Positions 1 through 7,980 of a stretch of DNA of 64,000 nt are shown here, in pieces; within the stretch, counting starts at the first letter, position 1, and each line of letters starts with the position of its first letter. The stretch is from NCBI RefSeq assembly GCF_018618475.1, contig NZ_JACSMD010000001.1, positions 1,240,001 to 1,304,000 on the forward strand, in the 5' to 3' direction. The translations under genes and the position numbers were made by a program. A model generated the notes under the pieces. It was not told the DNA's origin and made no database searches. It worked only from the letters and a program-made list of their open reading frames with translations. The DNA comes from Exiguobacterium sp. s122 (GTDB lineage Bacteria; Bacillota; Bacilli; Exiguobacteriales; Exiguobacteriaceae).

Positions 1-355
1 CGATCTTCATGTCTTCTAACGTCTCGAACAAGGCGCGGCCTTCATCTGTCGCTTGGAGTTCGACGACACGGCGGTCGCGCTCGCTCCGTTCACGTGAGAT
101 GAGTCCCTTCTTCGTCAACTCATCTGCGAGTGCCGTAATCATCGAGGCCGAGAACTGGAACTCGTTCGAGAGCGCCGATGCAATCTGGGGGCTCGTTTGG
201 CAGAGTGACCGAAGGATGAAAAATTCATTACGCGTCAAATATTGCGAGAACATCGCGCGGAGGTTTTTTTTCACGCCACGATAGTTCATGCGAATCCCGC
301 GTTCGGCGTCAGCGACGAGCTGACGGCGGGATGCTGTCTGTACAGGGGTTGTCAT
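1..355 (-). CDS. MarR family transcriptional regulator, C-terminus off the window
   Basis: Partial gene: it starts at the ATG ending at 355 and runs off the left edge, so about 118 residues are visible. The start follows GGAGGTACTTCCGAGG, a clear ribosome binding site. The protein reads as a winged helix-turn-helix: an N-terminal helix, a recognition region around residues 45-75 (TRNEFFILRSL, then SPQIASALS) and a wing with the typical D-x-R-x3-L signature (SERDRRVVEL). MarR proteins are dimeric repressors released by small ligands or oxidation; the target here is unknown. No partner gene is visible on this side. Confidence 0.85.
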   Translation of the reverse strand, partial: MTTPVQTASRRQLVADAERGIRMNYRGVKKNLRAMFSQYLTRNEFFILRSLCQTSPQIASALSNEFQFSASMITALADELTKKGLISRERSERDRRVVELQATDEGRALFETLEDMKI

Positions 356-445
356 CCTCGGAAGTACCTCCTACTTAAAAATCATTATTTGCATATATTT
401 CAGTACATAAAAACATTCTACAATAAAAACATGAAGTCTGTAAAG

Positions 446-1504
446 TTATGTCGGCTCTTCCCGAATCCGTAATTGTTGGATGATTTCGTCATAATGTTTC
501 AAGTCCGGATAAAACCGACGGAAGAAGAACTCGATTTGCTGGTCATCGCCTTCGACGAGCAACTTGGCGAGCACGGCATAGACGACTCCCATCCCTTGAC
601 GGGGGAGTAGCGAGGACGGTAAGAGCGCCGAACAGTTCACGGCCCGGTTGAAATACAAGTCGAGCGTCTCGCTCAAGTCGTGGAACGTGCGAATTTGGGC
701 GTAATGGAACATGCGGGTCAGCTCGATGATTGTCGACAAGTCCGTCTCGAGCAGCCAGTCGCTCTGGAAGATGGCATTGTCGAGTTTCTCGACTGTCGGA
801 TCGTTCGCGATATAATAGTTCAAGTTGTCGCGTGTGATTGTCACTTCTTCCGGGGAAGCGATGATTCGTTCAACCGTCTCCTGCTCGAACGTCCGGAGCT
901 GTTTTCGGATGTTGACGAACTCTGAATCGGCGATTTCGAGCAGACCGGCGACGCGACTGAAGCTACGCTTGATTTCTGGTGGGACCGCGTTCGGGTTCTT
1001 GTAGCCGAGGTCGTGCTCGATCTCGGCCCAAGCGTGTTGCAAGATGGACCGGACTTGAATCTCCGCCTCCTTCTCCCGGTACCGCTCATATTCGCCGAGC
1101 GCGAGACGTTTGTCGCTCAAGCCCACCACATAATGGACGGACAAATAGCCGAACTCGTTCGCGTCGAGCAAGGTCGACTTGTCGATGGACTGTTCCCGGT
1201 CGATTCGAAACTCTTCTTCTAGAATTCGGGCGACAGCTCGGACGTCGTCATGAAAATACGTGACGATCCGTAACCCGGCCAAATCTTGTACGTCCCGCAG
1301 CGACCGATATTGATAAGGTTTCCTAGATAATTTTGCATAGAGGCTCTCTGCCTCTTTTGCCCGAGCGACGATGGAATGGAATTGAATCCCGGCATTGTCG
1401 AGCAACTCACTGAGTAATTGCTTCAGTTTGGCCGCGAACGCCTCGTAGTCCTCTTTTTCATTCAAGTAGTCGAGCATGATCGCATTCATGTCTTGTTTCG
1501 GCAT
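446..1504 (-). CDS. RelA/SpoT-domain (p)ppGpp synthetase-like protein
   Basis: 352 residues from the ATG at 1504, which has AAGGAGTGATATGG just before it; a longer reading frame upstream lacks such a site. The N-terminal half carries RelA/SpoT nucleotidyltransferase signatures: the RxKxxxS-like stretch, GLRIVTYFHDDV, and IQVRSILQHAWAEIEHDLGYK, which is diagnostic of this fold. It is longer than the small alarmone synthetases of Bacillus (about 210-260 aa) but has no HD hydrolase, TGS or ACT domain, so it is not the bifunctional Rel. Its C-terminal 150 residues are unassigned. A role in making (p)ppGpp or related nucleotides is inferred from the family; some members instead act as toxins. Confidence 0.8.
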   Translation of the reverse strand: MPKQDMNAIMLDYLNEKEDYEAFAAKLKQLLSELLDNAGIQFHSIVARAKEAESLYAKLSRKPYQYRSLRDVQDLAGLRIVTYFHDDVRAVARILEEEFRIDREQSIDKSTLLDANEFGYLSVHYVVGLSDKRLALGEYERYREKEAEIQVRSILQHAWAEIEHDLGYKNPNAVPPEIKRSFSRVAGLLEIADSEFVNIRKQLRTFEQETVERIIASPEEVTITRDNLNYYIANDPTVEKLDNAIFQSDWLLETDLSTIIELTRMFHYAQIRTFHDLSETLDLYFNRAVNCSALLPSSLLPRQGMGVVYAVLAKLLVEGDDQQIEFFFRRFYPDLKHYDEIIQQLRIREEPT

Positions 1505-1598
1505 CCATATCACTCCTTGTCTCATTGTCATAAGTATAGCATCATTGTTTTCAAGGTACATAAGCCAGGTGAGACCGGAAAACTTGAGGAGGACCAAT

Positions 1599-1826
1599 AT
1601 GAAAGCACAACATACATTTCGTTCGGAGGAGCGCGAGAAGCTTGAAATCGTCGCTTCCCTGTTACAACAGGCCGGATATCAGATCACTTCGATTTCATCC
1701 TCGAACGAAAACATGACGTTCAAAGCGACCCGTGACACGGTCCTGTCTAAACGTGACGAGGAGGAACGAATCAACCAACTCGTCCATCATTTCGGGATCC
1801 TTTCCTGGTCTGTTACGTATCGATGA
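1599..1826 (+). CDS. Small hypothetical protein
   Basis: 75 residues, starting at an ATG preceded by TTGAGGAGGACCAAT, a good ribosome binding site. The gene is divergent from the RelA/SpoT-domain gene and shares its 95-bp upstream region. It is charged, with no membrane segment or signal peptide, and ends in a hydrophobic FGILSWSVTYR tail. The family is not recognised. The codon use and the ribosome site support a real gene. Confidence 0.6.
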   Translation: MKAQHTFRSEEREKLEIVASLLQQAGYQITSISSSNENMTFKATRDTVLSKRDEEERINQLVHHFGILSWSVTYR

Positions 1827-1857
1827 ACCTTCTCTGAAACATTCCGTCCGAAATCGG

Positions 1858-1882
1858 GTTTTAGCGCTCACTTTTTGGGAAT
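1858..1882 (+). promoter_or_regulatory. Sigma-B-type promoter of the YflT-like gene
   Basis: GTTTTA at 1858-1863 and GGGAAT at 1877-1882 are separated by 13 bases, close to the Bacillus sigma-B consensus GTTTAA-N12-15-GGGWAW. It lies 46 bp upstream of a gene whose family (YflT, general stress protein 17M) is a classic sigma-B target, which strengthens the call. Confidence 0.65.
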
Positions 1883-1927
1883 AGTATATTATTCGATTTT
1901 GACTGTGAACGTTTAGGAGGATGAAGG

Positions 1928-2251
1928 ATGTTAGAAACGAGAATTGTACGTGATATGACGTCGGTCGACCATGAAGTGAACGGGATGGTGTCGGGCGGCT
2001 GTGTGAACGAGCACATCTACTTATTTGCTAGAGACGAAGAATTGACGCTTCGGCTCGCCGCCGAGGCGGGCGTCCAGCCGTATCGGATCACCGAGAAAGG
2101 GTTGTGGGAGTCGCTCATGTCCAAGTTCACGAAGAATTCAGACGATCGCATCGAACAACTTGAAAGCCTCGGGTTGACGAAAGAGATGGTCGAATCGCTC
2201 GAAGGCGAGATTCAAGACGGAAAAATCGTCCTCGTCTGTGACAAAACGTAA
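1928..2251 (+). CDS. General stress protein, YflT/GSP17M-like
   Basis: 107 residues, start preceded by TTAGGAGGATGAAGG. The N-terminal half matches the YflT heat-induced stress domain pattern: a beta strand, a GY/MV turn, a strand (EHIYLFARDEELT), then LAAEAGVQPYRI. The C-terminal half is helical and acidic and ends in the strand KIVLVCDKT. These proteins are induced by sigma-B under salt, heat and ethanol stress in Bacillus; their biochemical role is unknown. A sigma-B-like promoter lies directly upstream and a terminator directly downstream, so the gene is probably monocistronic. Confidence 0.75.
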   Translation: MLETRIVRDMTSVDHEVNGMVSGGCVNEHIYLFARDEELTLRLAAEAGVQPYRITEKGLWESLMSKFTKNSDDRIEQLESLGLTKEMVESLEGEIQDGKIVLVCDKT

Positions 2252-2293
2252 AACAGGATGGAACTGACTTGTGTCAGCTCCATCCTGTTTTAT
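2251..2293. terminator. Bidirectional terminator
   Basis: Stem AAACAGGATGGA-CTGAC paired with GTCAG-TCCATCCTGTTT, followed by TTTTAT on the plus strand and TTTTACG on the minus strand. It ends both the stress protein gene and the convergent reductase gene, whose stop codon lies inside it. Confidence 0.85.
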
Positions 2294-3324
2294 TTCGTGT
2301 CGTAATAGGCGTCAACGATACGCTTCAGCGACCGGACGTTCAAATCGAGCGGCTGAAAACCGGCCTCGGCGAGCAACTGTTTCGTGTTCGCGTCGGTGAA
2401 CCGGATGTCTCGGTCTAGGTAGGGGTTGAAGACTTTCACCATCTCGTTGAACGTCTCCTCGACCGTGCTGAGCGACGACGTCGGTGCCTCTGTGATTTTC
2501 AAGTGGGGGAAGGCGAGCGCCTCTTTCATAAATTCGAGCATGTCCGCATTTCGTGGTGGCGTGTCGTTCGTCACGTTATAAATCGTGTTCGGACGCGCAT
2601 GTTCGATTGCGGCAAGCAGGACGTCCGCGACGTAGTCGACCGGGACGAGATTCGACGTCCCGCTCTCCGACCCGACGAGCCGAATCGGGCCAGCCGGAGC
2701 CCCACGACGTTCGAGCCGACGTTTGAACACCTCGAGGGCGCGCATGTAGCCGTACATCGTGAACTTCGAATCGGCTTCTCCTGTCTTCGAGTCGCCGACG
2801 ATGATGGCCGGTCGGAAGATCGAGACCTCGAGTTCGTGGCGCATCGCCCAGACGGCATGTTCGGCGTGGGCCTTGCTCTCTTCGTATGGATTATGGAACG
2901 TCTGGTCCGTATAGAGCGTCTCGTGGCCGATTTCTTTTGCTCCGAGCGTGTAGGCCGTGCTCACATGGAAAAAGCGGCGACACCCGAGTGCTTTCGTCAA
3001 GCCGAGCGCTTGTTTCGTGCCGGTCAAGTTCGTCTCGAACAGCTCATCGCGAAGTTCTTCGTCGAATTTTACGAGTGCGGCCATATGCAGCACGAGGTCC
3101 ACCTTCCCATGATTTCGCTCGATAAACGTCTCGTCCGCACCGAGGAGCGGCGCCGTCAAGTCACCGGCGAGCACTTCGATGGCCTCACGTTCTTTTGGCG
3201 TAAAAACATGGGTGACTTTTTCGGGGGAGCGGGCGAGGACATAGAGGTGATGGCCTCGCGCAATCAATTCCTTTGCCAGCCGGCCCCCTAAAAATCCTGT
3301 TGCACCTGTCATAAAAATATTCAC
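2290..3324 (-). CDS. NAD(P)-dependent SDR/epimerase, fatty acyl-CoA reductase-like
   Basis: 344 residues from a GTG at 3324, preceded by AGAGGAAGAACGCT. An extended short-chain dehydrogenase: the N-terminus has the TGATGFLGG nucleotide-binding motif, followed by the acidic DLT region, HVSTAYT, and the active-site Tyr-x-x-x-Lys in NPYEESKAHAE (about residues 150-160). The RPAIIVGDSKTGE segment and overall length fit the male-sterility/thioester reductase type (NAD_binding_4), which reduces activated acyl groups or modifies nucleotide sugars. The actual substrate cannot be told from sequence. It stands alone, convergent with the stress gene and divergent from the glutamine synthetase. Confidence 0.75.
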   Translation of the reverse strand: MNIFMTGATGFLGGRLAKELIARGHHLYVLARSPEKVTHVFTPKEREAIEVLAGDLTAPLLGADETFIERNHGKVDLVLHMAALVKFDEELRDELFETNLTGTKQALGLTKALGCRRFFHVSTAYTLGAKEIGHETLYTDQTFHNPYEESKAHAEHAVWAMRHELEVSIFRPAIIVGDSKTGEADSKFTMYGYMRALEVFKRRLERRGAPAGPIRLVGSESGTSNLVPVDYVADVLLAAIEHARPNTIYNVTNDTPPRNADMLEFMKEALAFPHLKITEAPTSSLSTVEETFNEMVKVFNPYLDRDIRFTDANTKQLLAEAGFQPLDLNVRSLKRIVDAYYDTK

Positions 3325-3411
3325 AGCGTTCTTCCTCTCTCGTTCAGTCTTTCTTCATCATACCAACAAGGAAGGTTTCAAGCTACTTTGATTCGTGTTT
3401 TCAAATTTGGG

Positions 3412-3436
3412 GTTTAACAATTTTTAAAGTGGGTTA
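3412..3436 (+). promoter_or_regulatory. Possible sigma-B-type promoter upstream of the glutamine synthetase
   Basis: GTTTAA at 3412-3417 is a perfect sigma-B -35 match; after 13 bases comes GGGTTA at 3431-3436, five of six against GGGWAW. Transcription would start about 70 bp before the ATG at 3518. Confidence 0.4.
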
Positions 3437-3451
3437 TGAACTAAAGAGAAG

Positions 3452-3489
3452 CGTACGAAACGGTACGTCATGACAGTGATGACCTGTCA
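3452..3489. promoter_or_regulatory. Two inverted repeats in the glutamine synthetase leader
   Basis: CGTAC-N6-GTACG at about 3452-3467 and the perfect repeat TGACAG-N7-CTGTCA at 3471-3489 lie just before the gene. The second has the size of a dimeric repressor site but differs from the GlnR/TnrA consensus (TGTNA-N7-TNACA), so the regulator is unknown. Confidence 0.35.
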
Positions 3490-3517
3490 AATAACTTAAG
3501 TGAGGTTTTTTAGAATC

Positions 3518-4813
3518 ATGGCAAATCTATTCGGAACTGATAAGGATAGCTACAGGAAGCAACAAGCAGAGATTGAGAAAACGGTCGAAGAGAAAGGGAT
3601 CACGCAAATCCATCTCTACTTCTCGGACGTCCTCGGCGATTTAAAGCTATTGACGCTGTCTGCAAAATTGTTGCCCGAAGTCTTTGAAGGGAAAACGATG
3701 TTCGACGGTTCATCCATCGACGGGTTCTCTTCCATCAAAAACTCAGACTTATTCTTACGCCCGGATTTAGATCGTCCACGGTACGAAAAAGACGGTGAAG
3801 AGAGCATCCTCGCCTTCTTCTGTGACGTTTGTACACCTGATGGGGAGCGGTACGAATTCGATCCCCGGAACGTCTTGAAAGATGCGCTCGAGCGTGCTGC
3901 CCGGGATGGCTACTCGATTTTTGTCGGGGCTGAGCCGGAATTCTTCATCTTTGACGAGAACGGTGAATTCTATGACGAGGCTGGATACTTCTCGACCCGC
4001 TCGGAAGACAAAGGTTATGAGGTACGACAACATATCGCCAATCGCCTAAGCGAGGTCGGTTTCAATATCGAGGCGGTCCACCACGAAGTGGCACCCGCCC
4101 AGCACGAGATTGGCATCAAATATGACGATGCGCTCCATACAGCGGACAACATTCAATTCTTCAAAGAAATCGTCCAGCTCGCCGCACAAGAGAAAGGCGC
4201 GAAAGTGTCGTTCTTACCGAAACCGCTCCGCGATGTGAACGGGTCGGGGATGCACTTGAACATCTCGGTCTGGAAGAACGACAAAGATGGAAAACCGACC
4301 GAGAACGCGTTCGAGGAGCCGGATGCAGATTATGGATTGTCGACGACGGCCCGTCACTTCATCGAGGGAATCTTGAAGCATGCCCGGGCGACGGCCATCT
4401 TCACGAACCCGCTCCCAGAGTCGTATGAACGACTCGTCCCAGGTTTTGAGGCGCCGGTCAATATTTGCTGGAGCCCGTCGAACCGAAGCTCGATGATTCG
4501 AATCCCAGCATCGCGCGGCAGTGCGACACGCGTCGAAGTGCGAAACCCGGACCCAAGCGCGAACCCGTATTTGGCACTCGCGGCCCTTATTTATGCAGGT
4601 CTCGAAGGAATCGAGCAACAAATCGAACCGTCAGCACCGAACGAAGACGACTTGTTCGAATACTCGGCGAAGCAAATCGAGAGCCAAGGCATCGCCTCGC
4701 TCCCGGCAACGTTCCACGAGTCGATTCAATCGCTCAAGTCGGATAGCTTCCACAACTATTTCAACGAAGATTTGATCGATCGTTACTTGTCACTCATCCA
4801 AGTGCGCAAATAA
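3518..4813 (+). CDS. Glutamine synthetase family protein (type I, divergent paralogue)
   Basis: 431 residues from the ATG at 3518; a GTG 18 bases earlier is possible but less likely. Motifs of type I glutamine synthetase are all present: beta-grasp N-domain with MFDGSSIDGF, GAEPEFFIFDE (metal-binding Glu), HHEVAPAQHEIG, NGSGMHLN, NPLPESYERLVPG, and RSSMIRIPA. These make glutamine from glutamate, ammonia and ATP, or act on related amines (gamma-glutamyl-polyamine type). It differs from the usual Bacillus GlnA in the N-domain: the GFVRIEESD stretch is GFSSIKNSD here, so the feedback-linked Arg62 is Ser. There is no glnR neighbour. It is probably a second, differently regulated enzyme. Confidence 0.85.
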   Translation: MANLFGTDKDSYRKQQAEIEKTVEEKGITQIHLYFSDVLGDLKLLTLSAKLLPEVFEGKTMFDGSSIDGFSSIKNSDLFLRPDLDRPRYEKDGEESILAFFCDVCTPDGERYEFDPRNVLKDALERAARDGYSIFVGAEPEFFIFDENGEFYDEAGYFSTRSEDKGYEVRQHIANRLSEVGFNIEAVHHEVAPAQHEIGIKYDDALHTADNIQFFKEIVQLAAQEKGAKVSFLPKPLRDVNGSGMHLNISVWKNDKDGKPTENAFEEPDADYGLSTTARHFIEGILKHARATAIFTNPLPESYERLVPGFEAPVNICWSPSNRSSMIRIPASRGSATRVEVRNPDPSANPYLALAALIYAGLEGIEQQIEPSAPNEDDLFEYSAKQIESQGIASLPATFHESIQSLKSDSFHNYFNEDLIDRYLSLIQVRK

Positions 4814-4815
4814 CA

Positions 4816-4858
4816 CGAAAGACGCCATTCCTCCAATGTGAGGAATGGCGTCTTTTTA
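4816..4858. terminator. Bidirectional terminator
   Basis: Strong stem AAGACGCCATTCCTC / GAGGAATGGCGTCTT followed by TTTTTA; it separates the convergent glutamine synthetase and peptide transporter genes. Confidence 0.9.
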
Positions 4859-6349
4859 ATGAATTCCGCGCATAAAGCGTTTGATAACTGGCGCGAGGGC
4901 GAACAAAATCAGACTGAGGACGATGGCGGCGCCACCGATGATCCCAAAATAAATCATCTCATTCTCAGGTGAATAGAAACGGACAAGCTGGGCGTTGATC
5001 CCTTGTGCGGCCGCGTTTGACAAGAACCAAAGTGACATCGTCTGGGCCGAGAAGGCGGCCGGCGCGAGTTTCGTCGTCGCCGATAGTCCGACCGGAGACA
5101 AGCTCAGCTCACCGAGAACGACGATGAAGTAACTAAGGACGAGCCAGAGCGGGTTCACGAGCGTATCCGGACCACCGAAGTAAGCCGGGAGTAAAATGAC
5201 CAAGAAGCTCAGTCCGGCGAACAAAATACCGAAGGCGAACTTGACCGGGATACTCGGTTCTCGGTCACCGAGCCGCACCCAAAGCCAGGCGAACACAGGT
5301 GCGAGCAGGATGATAAAGAGCGGGTTGAGCGATTGGAACCAAGCGGCCTTCAACTCAAGGCCGAGGAAGTTCAAATTCGTCCGTTGATCGGCATAGTTCG
5401 CAAGAATCGTCGCCCCTTGCTCTTGAATCGCCCAGAACATGACCGAGGCGATGAAGAGCGGGATATAGGCAAGGATACGTGACCGTTCGATTTCGGTCGT
5501 TTTCGGGCTCCGATACATGACGATGAAATAAATCGTCGGGATCGTAATCCCGAACACACCGACGAGTCCGATGAACGTATTGATCGTGAACAGACCGCGC
5601 GGAATGAGAACGGCGAGCAGCCCACCGATGAGAAGTACCGCGATCGTCGTAAATTTGATTGCGTTCTTTCGTTCACTTGGCGTCAACGGATTCGGCACAT
5701 AAGAACCGGCGAGACCGAGGTTTCCTTTCTTCGTGACGATAAAGACGACAAGCCCGATGAACATTCCGACGGCGGCGAGGGCGAAGCCCCAATGGAAGCC
5801 GTAATCGGCCTGGACTTGACCGACGATGAGCGGGGAGATGAACGCCCCAAGGTTGATCCCCATATAGAAGATACTGAAACCAGCGTCCCGACGACGATCG
5901 GTCTCATGATACAAGTCGCCAACGATACTCGAGACGTTCGGTTTCAAGAGACCGGTCCCGATGACGATGAGTCCCATCGAGATGAACAAGAACGTCAGAC
6001 TCCCAGGAACAGACAAGACGATATGGCCGAGCATGATGAACACGCCGCCATAGAATACGGCCCGTGACGTCCCGAAGACACGGTCGGCGAGCCAACCGCC
6101 GATGACGCCGGACATATAGACGAGCGCCCCGTACACCGACATGATAGACAAGGCGACGTTCCGGTCTAAGCCGAGTCCTCCTTCAGATACCTCGTAATAC
6201 ATATAGAAGACGAGGATGGCCCGCATCCCGTAATACGAGAAACGTTCCCAAAACTCAGTGAAGAACAACGTGAACAACCCTTTTGGCTGTCCGAAAAATC
6301 CTTTTTGTGGCACACTGTCCACGATTTTCTGTTTATCGATTCTTTCCAT
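4856..6349 (-). CDS. POT/PTR2 family proton-coupled di-/tripeptide transporter
   Basis: 497 residues with GGGAGGAATCTTTC before the ATG. It is a polytopic membrane protein of about 14 helices. The family signature FTEFWERFSYYGMRAIL is at residues 28-45, including the ExxER proton-coupling motif, and the second signature FSIFYMGINLGAFISPL is near residue 160. These transporters import small peptides with protons across the cytoplasmic membrane (DtpT in lactic acid bacteria). It is transcribed alone and ends at the shared terminator. Confidence 0.93.
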   Translation of the reverse strand: MERIDKQKIVDSVPQKGFFGQPKGLFTLFFTEFWERFSYYGMRAILVFYMYYEVSEGGLGLDRNVALSIMSVYGALVYMSGVIGGWLADRVFGTSRAVFYGGVFIMLGHIVLSVPGSLTFLFISMGLIVIGTGLLKPNVSSIVGDLYHETDRRRDAGFSIFYMGINLGAFISPLIVGQVQADYGFHWGFALAAVGMFIGLVVFIVTKKGNLGLAGSYVPNPLTPSERKNAIKFTTIAVLLIGGLLAVLIPRGLFTINTFIGLVGVFGITIPTIYFIVMYRSPKTTEIERSRILAYIPLFIASVMFWAIQEQGATILANYADQRTNLNFLGLELKAAWFQSLNPLFIILLAPVFAWLWVRLGDREPSIPVKFAFGILFAGLSFLVILLPAYFGGPDTLVNPLWLVLSYFIVVLGELSLSPVGLSATTKLAPAAFSAQTMSLWFLSNAAAQGINAQLVRFYSPENEMIYFGIIGGAAIVLSLILFALAPVIKRFMRGIH

Positions 6350-6489
6350 GAAAGATTCCTCCCAACTTTCATATCATAAAAAGAACCATTATCTTTGTAA
6401 AGTAAAAAGAAGCGAAATTTCAGATTTTAATATTTTTGAAACGAAACTAAAAACCACACTAATCCGAGTGGTTTAGTGTGGTCTTAAAC

Positions 6490-7734
6490 TTAGGCTGTCT
6501 TCTGTTTCGTCTCCGCTGCGCGAACGCGTCGTCCGAGCTGCCAATAGATGAGGCCGGAGATACAACTGGCGATGCCGACGAGGAGTAACGCCACGTGTCC
6601 GGCTCCACGGTTGAAGAACAAACTTGCAAAGAGTGGTGCTGTCACGCCGCCAATCAACCATTGGATGCTGGCAGCGCCGTTGTATGCCCCACGCATATTC
6701 TCGGGCGCGATCATGGCGATGAACGTCTGCTGGACCGGGGACATGATCATCTCGCCGAGCGTATAGAACGCGTAGACGGCAAGCAGAATCGCGACGAGCA
6801 TGAGATATGGAGTCCCAAGCGTGTACAAGAGACGCGGGACGACAGCGAGGAGCATCATCCCGACTCCGAACACGGTCGCTCCTGCGAGCATGACGTTCCC
6901 GAACGGTTTTCGACCGAGCTTCGAGGCGATTGGGAATTGGAACAACACGACCATGATGCCGTTTAACGCGAGCAAATAAGCGAACGGGTTTTGTCGATCC
7001 GTGAACGTCGGGAGCGACTCGCGCAAGAAGAGCGGCAACATGCTCTCGACGATGGCGAAGCCCATCGAGATGAAAACGCCGGCAAAGATGAACACGAGAA
7101 AGACGCGATCTTGTGAGAAGACGCGGAGCACGTCCTGGTTGGATAACGTCTCATGCTCGGTCGTCTCAGGCAACGACTCCCGAATGAACTTGCCGAGGAC
7201 GAGCGCGTACAAGCCGAAGACGACAGCCGCCGCAAAGAAGATATACTGCCGGTCGAGGAAGAGGACGGCACTGCCGAGGAGCGGACCGAACGCGGCACCG
7301 ATGTTATGGCCCATACGAAGAAGGCCGAACGCCTCATTCAACTGCTCCGGTTCGGTCACGTCGGCGACCATGGCGCTCGCTGCCGGGTGGAAGAGCGAGT
7401 TCGTCAAGCCGAGCATCGCGTTCAGAAGCAGGAGCGGCCAAAACGTGTCGGCAAATGCAAAGCCGACGAGCGCGAGCGCATCCCCGATGATGGCCGTCAT
7501 CATGACAGGTTTACGCCCATACAGGTCGGCGAGGCGGCCACCGATGATGGAACCGATGAGCGCCATGATCGGTCCGGTCGCGAGGATAATCCCGACTTGG
7601 ATGTAACTGTCGAGCTTGTCGCTGTAATAGAGGACGAGGAACGGGGCAATCATGAACATCATGACGCCGGTGATTGTCTCGCCAAGAAAACGAATCCAAA
7701 TGTTGCGGTCGAGCCGCTTGAGTGATTGATACAT
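6490..7734 (-). CDS. MFS transporter, probable multidrug exporter
   Basis: 414 residues, 12 predicted membrane helices. The motif between helices 2 and 3 reads GGRLADLYGRKPVM, the classic MFS motif A, and DVTEPEQLNEAFGLLRMGHNIGAAFGP resembles the antiporter motif C region of drug exporters. It is related in layout to Bacillus YttB/MdtH-type exporters. Its mRNA leader carries a short leader peptide gene and an intrinsic terminator, the arrangement used for antibiotic-induced resistance genes, so a role in drug or ribosome-inhibitor efflux is inferred. The substrate is not known. The ATG at 7734 follows a CAGGTGAACACGT site. Confidence 0.85.
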   Translation of the reverse strand: MYQSLKRLDRNIWIRFLGETITGVMMFMIAPFLVLYYSDKLDSYIQVGIILATGPIMALIGSIIGGRLADLYGRKPVMMTAIIGDALALVGFAFADTFWPLLLLNAMLGLTNSLFHPAASAMVADVTEPEQLNEAFGLLRMGHNIGAAFGPLLGSAVLFLDRQYIFFAAAVVFGLYALVLGKFIRESLPETTEHETLSNQDVLRVFSQDRVFLVFIFAGVFISMGFAIVESMLPLFLRESLPTFTDRQNPFAYLLALNGIMVVLFQFPIASKLGRKPFGNVMLAGATVFGVGMMLLAVVPRLLYTLGTPYLMLVAILLAVYAFYTLGEMIMSPVQQTFIAMIAPENMRGAYNGAASIQWLIGGVTAPLFASLFFNRGAGHVALLLVGIASCISGLIYWQLGRRVRAAETKQKTA

Positions 7735-7759
7735 ACGTGTTCACCTGTTTCTCAGAAAG

Positions 7760-7801
7760 TAAAAAGGGACGATGCATGCACGGAGGCATACTCGTCCCTT
7801 C
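7760..7801 (-). terminator. Leader attenuator (intrinsic terminator) of the MFS gene
   Basis: On the minus strand, AAGGGACGA pairs with TCGTCCCTT, followed by TTTTACTTT, about 25 bases before the MFS ATG. An alternative pairing GAGGCAT (near 7813-7819) with ATGCCTC (about 7783-7789) would break this stem, so it can act as an antiterminator. Confidence 0.75.
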
Positions 7802-7841
7802 TTTACGCATGCCTCGAAAGACAGGCGAAACCGTTCGTTTG

Positions 7842-7907
7842 TCACGAAAGCCGAGGCGCCTGCCTGTCCGTATGAAGTTTTGTCTGTAGTCCGTTCATGA
7901 CTGACAT
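7842..7907 (-). CDS. Leader peptide of the MFS attenuator (21 aa)
   Basis: ATG at 7907 preceded by AGAAAGGAGGCTGCCGCC; the frame encodes 21 residues beginning MSVMNGLQTK and ending RQAPRLS. The 3' half of the gene (GGACAGGC, GCGCCTCG) can pair with downstream leader segments GCCTGTC and CGAGGC, so ribosome position would decide which hairpins form. Such leader peptides control resistance genes through ribosome stalling by antibiotics. There is no run of a single amino acid, so amino acid starvation control is less likely. Function is inferred from architecture only. Confidence 0.65.
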   Translation of the reverse strand: MSVMNGLQTKLHTDRQAPRLS

Positions 7908-7944
7908 GGCGGCAGCCTCCTTTCTGTTAGTTGTCTACAGCTAA

Positions 7945-7974
7945 ACTGTATGACAGATTGTTTGAATGTGTCAA
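7945..7974 (-). promoter_or_regulatory. Sigma-A promoter of the MFS leader
   Basis: TTGACA (7969-7974) and TACAGT (7945-7950) on the minus strand, 18 bases apart; transcription would start about 30 bases before the leader peptide ATG. Confidence 0.7.
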
Positions 7975-7980
7975 CCTATT

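Noticed and set aside
2503-3291. Long plus-strand frame (262 codons) opposite the SDR gene
   Set aside because: It lies antisense to a clear SDR with all motifs; its sequence is rich in Arg/His as expected for a shadow frame of a high-GC gene.
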